DNA of 8,050 nt from an uncultured Eubacteriales bacterium (GTDB taxonomy: Bacteria; Bacillota; Clostridia; Oscillospirales; Acutalibacteraceae). Both the position numbers and the translations under genes were made by a program. The notes below the pieces were generated by a model, which had not been told where the DNA came from, did no database searches, and worked only from the letters and a program-made list of their open reading frames with translations. Below are positions 4,619 through 8,050 of this stretch, piece after piece. The DNA lies in assembly GCA_948762645.1 (NCBI GenBank), contig CAQBRY010000010.1:19417-27466 (forward strand). Direction: 5' to 3'. Positions within the stretch are counted from its first letter, which is position 1, and the number at the start of each line of letters is the position of its first letter.

Positions 4619-6216
4619 ATACCGCAAAAAATGTAACAGTTATACCCGCAACGCTCGATTATTACTCAGCTGTTCCAAAATCCGAAGCAAAAAGGAAAAG
4701 AGTAGCAGCGTATGCGAGGGTATCGACAGACAAAGCCGAGCAAATCACAAGCTATGAAATGCAGGTAAGGTACTATACAAACTACATCTATTCAAATGCA
4801 CAGTGGGATTTTGTAAAAGTTTATACAGATGAAGGAATCTCGGCAGTGAATACAAAGCACAGAGATGGCTTTAAAGAAATGATTGAAGATGCAATGAACG
4901 GTAAAATTGATTTAATAATTACAAAATCAGTGTCAAGATTTGCGAGAAATACAGTAGACACTCTAACGACAGTCAGAAATCTCAAAGAAAAAGGCATAGA
5001 GGTCTACTTTGAGAAAGAAAATATATATTCGCTTGATTCTAAGGGAGAGCTTCTACTTACTATCATGAGTTCACTTGCACAAGAAGAAAGCCGCAGCATA
5101 TCAGAAAACGTAACGTGGGGATACAGAAAACGATTTGCAGAAGGCAGAATTTTAATACCTTATGGCAATTTTATGGGCTACAAAAAAGGCGAAGACGGTC
5201 TGCCTAAGATTGTACCTGAAGAAGCGAAGACTATAAAACTGATTTATAAACTTTTCCTTGACGGCAAAACTTCGTGTGGGATAGGTAAGATCCTCAAAGA
5301 ACGAGGCATCTTAAGTCCAATGGGCAAGAAAAACTGGAGTGATACGACTATAATGAGTATCCTTACAAACGAAAAATACAAGGGTGAAGCCATCCTTCAG
5401 AAGTCATTTGTTGTGGATTATCTGACAAAAAAGAAAAAGCAAAATGAAGGCGAAGTCCCGATGTACCACGTAAAAAACAGTCACGAAGCTATAATAGACC
5501 CGGAAGTATTCGATTTAGTTCAAGCTGAGATCGAGAAAAGGAAGAAACTAAAAGGTTTACACAGCGGACATGGCGTATTTTCAAGTAAGATTGTTTGTGG
5601 TCAATGTTGTGAATTCTACGGACCAAGAACATTTCACTCCAATAGCAAATACAGAAGAGTTGTGTGGCAATGCAAAATGAGCCTTAAAAAAGGCACGAAA
5701 TGCGAGGCACCTCTTCTGTATAAAGAGAGCATCGAAAAAATATTTATTGATAGCTTTAATAAACTGCTTAAAAACAAAAATGAAATAATCGAAAATTCCA
5801 AAAAGTTTATAAAAGAAATCGATGATACAGAGTTCCTTGAAACAGAAAAAGCCAGACTTTGTGGTGAAAGTCGGCTTCTCTATACAAAGATCCAAAATTA
5901 CATAGACAAAAATGCCACTGAAACTTTGAATCAACACGAATATAGAGAACATTATAACACATTGTCAGGTGAATATGAAGAATTAAAACAAAAAATCGAG
6001 AAAATTGATACTAAACTTAAAAGTAAAAGGGCTCGGGTGATATCAATCGAGAACTTTTTAAACGAGATATCGTCAAAAGAAAATTTGATTAATATTTTTG
6101 ATGAAAAACTCTTCACGAGCGTGGTAGACAAAATTGTTGTGAAGTCTTATACCAAAGCGGATATTGTATTTAAAAATGGTCAAGAAATACCTTTAAATTT
6201 AGAAAAATACAAATAA
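4615..6216 (+). CDS. Large serine recombinase (integrase/excisionase of a mobile element)
   Basis: The 533-aa protein starts at TTG 4615, which overlaps the previous stop by four bases and has AAGGAAAG upstream, so translation is coupled. Residues 29-170 are the resolvase catalytic domain: YARVSTD with nucleophile S38, TDEGISAVNTKHRDGF (71-86), TKSVSRFARNTVD (103-115) with conserved arginines, and SLAQEESRSISENV (153-166) leading into the long helix. Residues about 185-310 form the recombinase domain (NEKYKGEAILQKSF, NSHEAIIDPEVF). The zinc ribbon uses C328, C331, C353 and C363. A coiled coil of about 395-475 and a C-terminal strand segment complete the protein. Such enzymes recombine attP and attB using a serine-DNA intermediate, with the coiled coil controlling direction. 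All expected landmarks are present, so it is probably active. Similar proteins drive clostridial elements of the Tn4451/TndX kind. Confidence 0.93.
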   Translation: MNTAKNVTVIPATLDYYSAVPKSEAKRKRVAAYARVSTDKAEQITSYEMQVRYYTNYIYSNAQWDFVKVYTDEGISAVNTKHRDGFKEMIEDAMNGKIDLIITKSVSRFARNTVDTLTTVRNLKEKGIEVYFEKENIYSLDSKGELLLTIMSSLAQEESRSISENVTWGYRKRFAEGRILIPYGNFMGYKKGEDGLPKIVPEEAKTIKLIYKLFLDGKTSCGIGKILKERGILSPMGKKNWSDTTIMSILTNEKYKGEAILQKSFVVDYLTKKKKQNEGEVPMYHVKNSHEAIIDPEVFDLVQAEIEKRKKLKGLHSGHGVFSSKIVCGQCCEFYGPRTFHSNSKYRRVVWQCKMSLKKGTKCEAPLLYKESIEKIFIDSFNKLLKNKNEIIENSKKFIKEIDDTEFLETEKARLCGESRLLYTKIQNYIDKNATETLNQHEYREHYNTLSGEYEELKQKIEKIDTKLKSKRARVISIENFLNEISSKENLINIFDEKLFTSVVDKIVVKSYTKADIVFKNGQEIPLNLEKYK

Positions 6217-6333
6217 TAACTTTAATTTAAGCCTATATTTAAGATTTATCATTTGAAAATATACAATCACCTTTTAAAATTTTTGAAAACTTTTTTAAAT
6301 TTCTGATCCAAATCTTTCCTTTCATTTTATAAC

Positions 6334-7380
6334 TTATTGTACAACAGGCTGCGTTATAAACACTCTTCCATTTTCAATTTTAGCTTTTGCACCAACTGGA
6401 ATGGTTAAGGGGTTATTAATATGTCCAATATGAAAGTTATAAAGCACTGGAATTTTTGAACCTTCAAACGCTTTGAAAACTGAGGCGCGATATATCTCTT
6501 CACCTCCTGTTCCAATCCTTGCCAACGGTCCGGAAATAATGCCACTTAACTTTTCAATATTTTTATTTAATATCAGCATTTGCCACATTGCACTATTAAC
6601 TCGGTATGCTTCTTCTTTGTTTACATCTGACCAATCGTCTTCAAAAAAGAAAATTTTATCTTTAAATTCAATTTCATAAGGTGTTCCCATCAGATGCTGC
6701 ATTTCCCAATGATTTCCACCTACAATTCTGCCTTCACAATTTCCTTCTTTATATACTTTAAAAGGGGTTCCATCATCAATGTTTTTAAGTTCAAATTCCG
6801 ATTTTGGATTCATGAGTATATCAAATAAATTATCAAAACACAACATTTCATTTAAGTGATAGCTAGCACCGGGCATAGGACCATGAAAAGTTATTACCCC
6901 AGACTTTTTAAAAAGTGCTTGCCCTACTATTGAGGCGTCACTATATCCCACAAATATTTTTCTGTTTTCCCTGAAACTTTCATAATCTATTTTATCAAGT
7001 GTTTGAATTGCACAAAATCCACCATAAATATCAAAAATTGCTTTTATGCTTTTATCTTTAACAGCTCTGTTAAACAAATCGGCACGAAGCTGTGCCGTAT
7101 CATCTCCAACAAATTCGGAAACTTTAAACGATTCCTCATAAAAATCAACTTCCAAACCATAACTTTTGAGTTTATCGATTGCAATTTTGGCACATTTTTT
7201 GTAAGAATATGGATCTTCCCAAGGCGATACATAGGACATTGAAAGCAAACAAACTTTATCACCTTTTTTTAATACATTCGGTATCAATATTTCATCTTCA
7301 TTAAATGCAAAGGCTTTTAAATTTAAAAACGAAAATATTGTAAATATTGCTAAAAATATTCTTGTAATTTTAAATTTCAT
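6334..7380 (-). CDS. Secreted S66-family LD-carboxypeptidase
   Basis: Start ATG 7380-7378 is preceded by AAAGGA, and the stop is at 6334. The 348-aa product begins with a signal peptide (KFKITR, an apolar stretch, then a likely cut after AFA at residue 26) and lacks a lipobox, so it should be exported and soluble. The S66 landmarks are in order: DIYGGFCAIQTLDKIDY (117-133), GYSDAS with nucleophile S147, TFHGPMP (164-170), GRIVGGNH (217-224), FFEDDW with the triad glutamate near E247, and GHINNPLTIPVGAKA with H320. LD-carboxypeptidases remove the terminal D-alanine from the L-Lys/DAP-D-Ala bond of cell-wall tetrapeptides, while the MccF branch inactivates peptide-nucleotide antibiotics. Export and a neighbouring NlpC/P60 gene 20 bases upstream argue for peptidoglycan turnover outside the membrane. 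No GC-rich terminator is visible downstream. Confidence 0.9.
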   Translation of the reverse strand: MKFKITRIFLAIFTIFSFLNLKAFAFNEDEILIPNVLKKGDKVCLLSMSYVSPWEDPYSYKKCAKIAIDKLKSYGLEVDFYEESFKVSEFVGDDTAQLRADLFNRAVKDKSIKAIFDIYGGFCAIQTLDKIDYESFRENRKIFVGYSDASIVGQALFKKSGVITFHGPMPGASYHLNEMLCFDNLFDILMNPKSEFELKNIDDGTPFKVYKEGNCEGRIVGGNHWEMQHLMGTPYEIEFKDKIFFFEDDWSDVNKEEAYRVNSAMWQMLILNKNIEKLSGIISGPLARIGTGGEEIYRASVFKAFEGSKIPVLYNFHIGHINNPLTIPVGAKAKIENGRVFITQPVVQ

Positions 7381-7400
7381 AAAATAATTCCTTTCAAAAA

Positions 7401-8048
7401 TTATTCTTCGCCAAATAAATTTTTTAAAACTTGCTCTGCAGTCATCTTAGTATAGCAATCGGGGTCTTTCATAGCACCTTCAGTATTCCATCTGAGCTGT
7501 GTATACTGTGTTAAATAATCACCATTACGCACATATCCATGGTGTGAATACTTTTCATCATATTTTGGATAGTATTTTTTCATATAACTTTCCGCTAAAG
7601 CTACCGCTTCACTTTGTTTATTACCATCAGGAGTAACTGTTCCGCAAATGTGAACACCCGGAGGACTTGAATGTACAAAAACAACACTTCCGTCACTACA
7701 TGGACCTACAACCATATAAACGTGTCCTGATTTGTCCATTATATCTCCAGCCTTAAAACATTGTATATCTTTGGGGTTTATGACAATACCCCAATTGTTA
7801 TCAACAAAGTTTGCTATTCTGACTGCATGAGGAAAGACATAACCTATTCCTTCCATATCTTTATTATGAAAAACATTGTATAAGAGCCATCCACGATATC
7901 CTGAACAATCCAGCCCTAAGGGAAGATACTCAGGTATAGAAGTTCTAGCTTGACCGTCTTTGCTTATAGCATAATCACAAAAATCATAACTTGAATCTTG
8001 ACGGCTAAAAAATTTTTTCCACTGTGGCCATACACCAATGTGTCTAGC
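7401..8048 (-). CDS. NlpC/P60-family cysteine peptidase, 5'-partial
   Basis: The frame is open from the window edge (first full codon at 8048-8046) to TAA at 7403-7401, 215 residues. An internal ATG at 7856 should not be taken as the start, because the catalytic motif lies upstream of it: PLGLDCSGYRGWLLYN, with the cysteine codon at 7907-7905. The second landmark is FKAGDIMDKSGHVYMVVG, giving the catalytic histidine. The third polar residue is probably the histidine in VFVHSSPPGVHI. NlpC/P60 enzymes cut the D-Glu to diamino-acid bond in peptidoglycan peptides. The visible upstream part (GVWPQWKKFFSRQDSSYDFCDYAIS) is likely the end of a preceding domain. The gene ends 20 bases before the LD-carboxypeptidase start, so the two probably form a cell-wall hydrolase operon. 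Any signal peptide or SH3-type domain lies outside the window. Confidence 0.87.
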   Translation of the reverse strand, partial: ARHIGVWPQWKKFFSRQDSSYDFCDYAISKDGQARTSIPEYLPLGLDCSGYRGWLLYNVFHNKDMEGIGYVFPHAVRIANFVDNNWGIVINPKDIQCFKAGDIMDKSGHVYMVVGPCSDGSVVFVHSSPPGVHICGTVTPDGNKQSEAVALAESYMKKYYPKYDEKYSHHGYVRNGDYLTQYTQLRWNTEGAMKDPDCYTKMTAEQVLKNLFGEE

Positions 8049-8050
8049 AG

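Noticed and set aside
6217..6333. Rho-independent terminator after the recombinase or the carboxypeptidase
   Set aside because: A- and T-runs are present, but no GC-containing stem can be drawn next to them.
7404..7856. NlpC/P60 gene beginning at the ATG at 7856
   Set aside because: The same frame continues upstream to the window edge and contains the catalytic LDCSG motif at about 7900-7915, so the true start lies outside the window.
1..8050. CRISPR array, rRNA or transfer-system (relaxase) genes
   Set aside because: No regularly spaced short repeats, no rRNA-like conserved blocks and no relaxase or coupling-protein motifs were seen on either strand.

Overview
The window is AT-rich, uses TTG starts beside ATG and has AGGAGG-type ribosome binding sites. 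Together with the protein families present, this points to a low-GC Gram-positive bacterium (Bacillota, probably an anaerobic Clostridia/Tissierellia-type organism). The species cannot be named from the sequence. Most of the window looks like accessory DNA: a serine-recombinase mobile element, or a decaying remnant of one, beside a probably host-type cell-wall operon.

Layout. Positions 1-1598 (minus strand) hold three unrecognised genes. They are a 220-aa protein, a 118-aa protein, and a second copy of the 220-aa family that carries an in-frame UAA after codon 57 and runs off the window edge. Positions 1599-1945 have no convincing protein gene. They do hold a good plus-strand promoter that starts transcription exactly on a 7-bp closing stem of a roughly 95-nt multi-hairpin sequence, a candidate structured small RNA. 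Positions 1946-2644 (minus) encode a YpsA/DUF1273-like SLOG protein followed by a 72-aa protein of unknown function. From 2747 the plus strand carries a compact cluster: two tandemly duplicated small HTH (XRE/Cro-CI) regulators with a pair of near-identical palindromes between them, a third XRE regulator, a chimeric gene, and an apparently intact 533-aa large serine recombinase. The chimera joins the front of a PD-(D/E)XK nuclease-like protein to the back of a large serine recombinase. Positions 6334-8048 (minus) encode a secreted S66 LD-carboxypeptidase preceded by a partial NlpC/P60 peptidase.

How the parts fit. The recombinase at 4615-6216 has the catalytic serine, recombinase domain, zinc-ribbon cysteines and coiled coil, and is the likely integrase of an element. 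The C-terminal part of the chimera upstream resembles the first member of the recombinase pairs seen in clostridial elements, but its catalytic domain has been replaced by nuclease sequence. The XRE genes are likely element regulators. The two cell-wall genes beyond the recombinase probably belong to the flanking chromosome, so an element boundary may lie near 6217-6333. The most unusual items are the nuclease-recombinase chimera, the candidate small RNA at 1744-1838, and the duplicated regulator unit whose second copy has lost its original start by a 1-base insertion.
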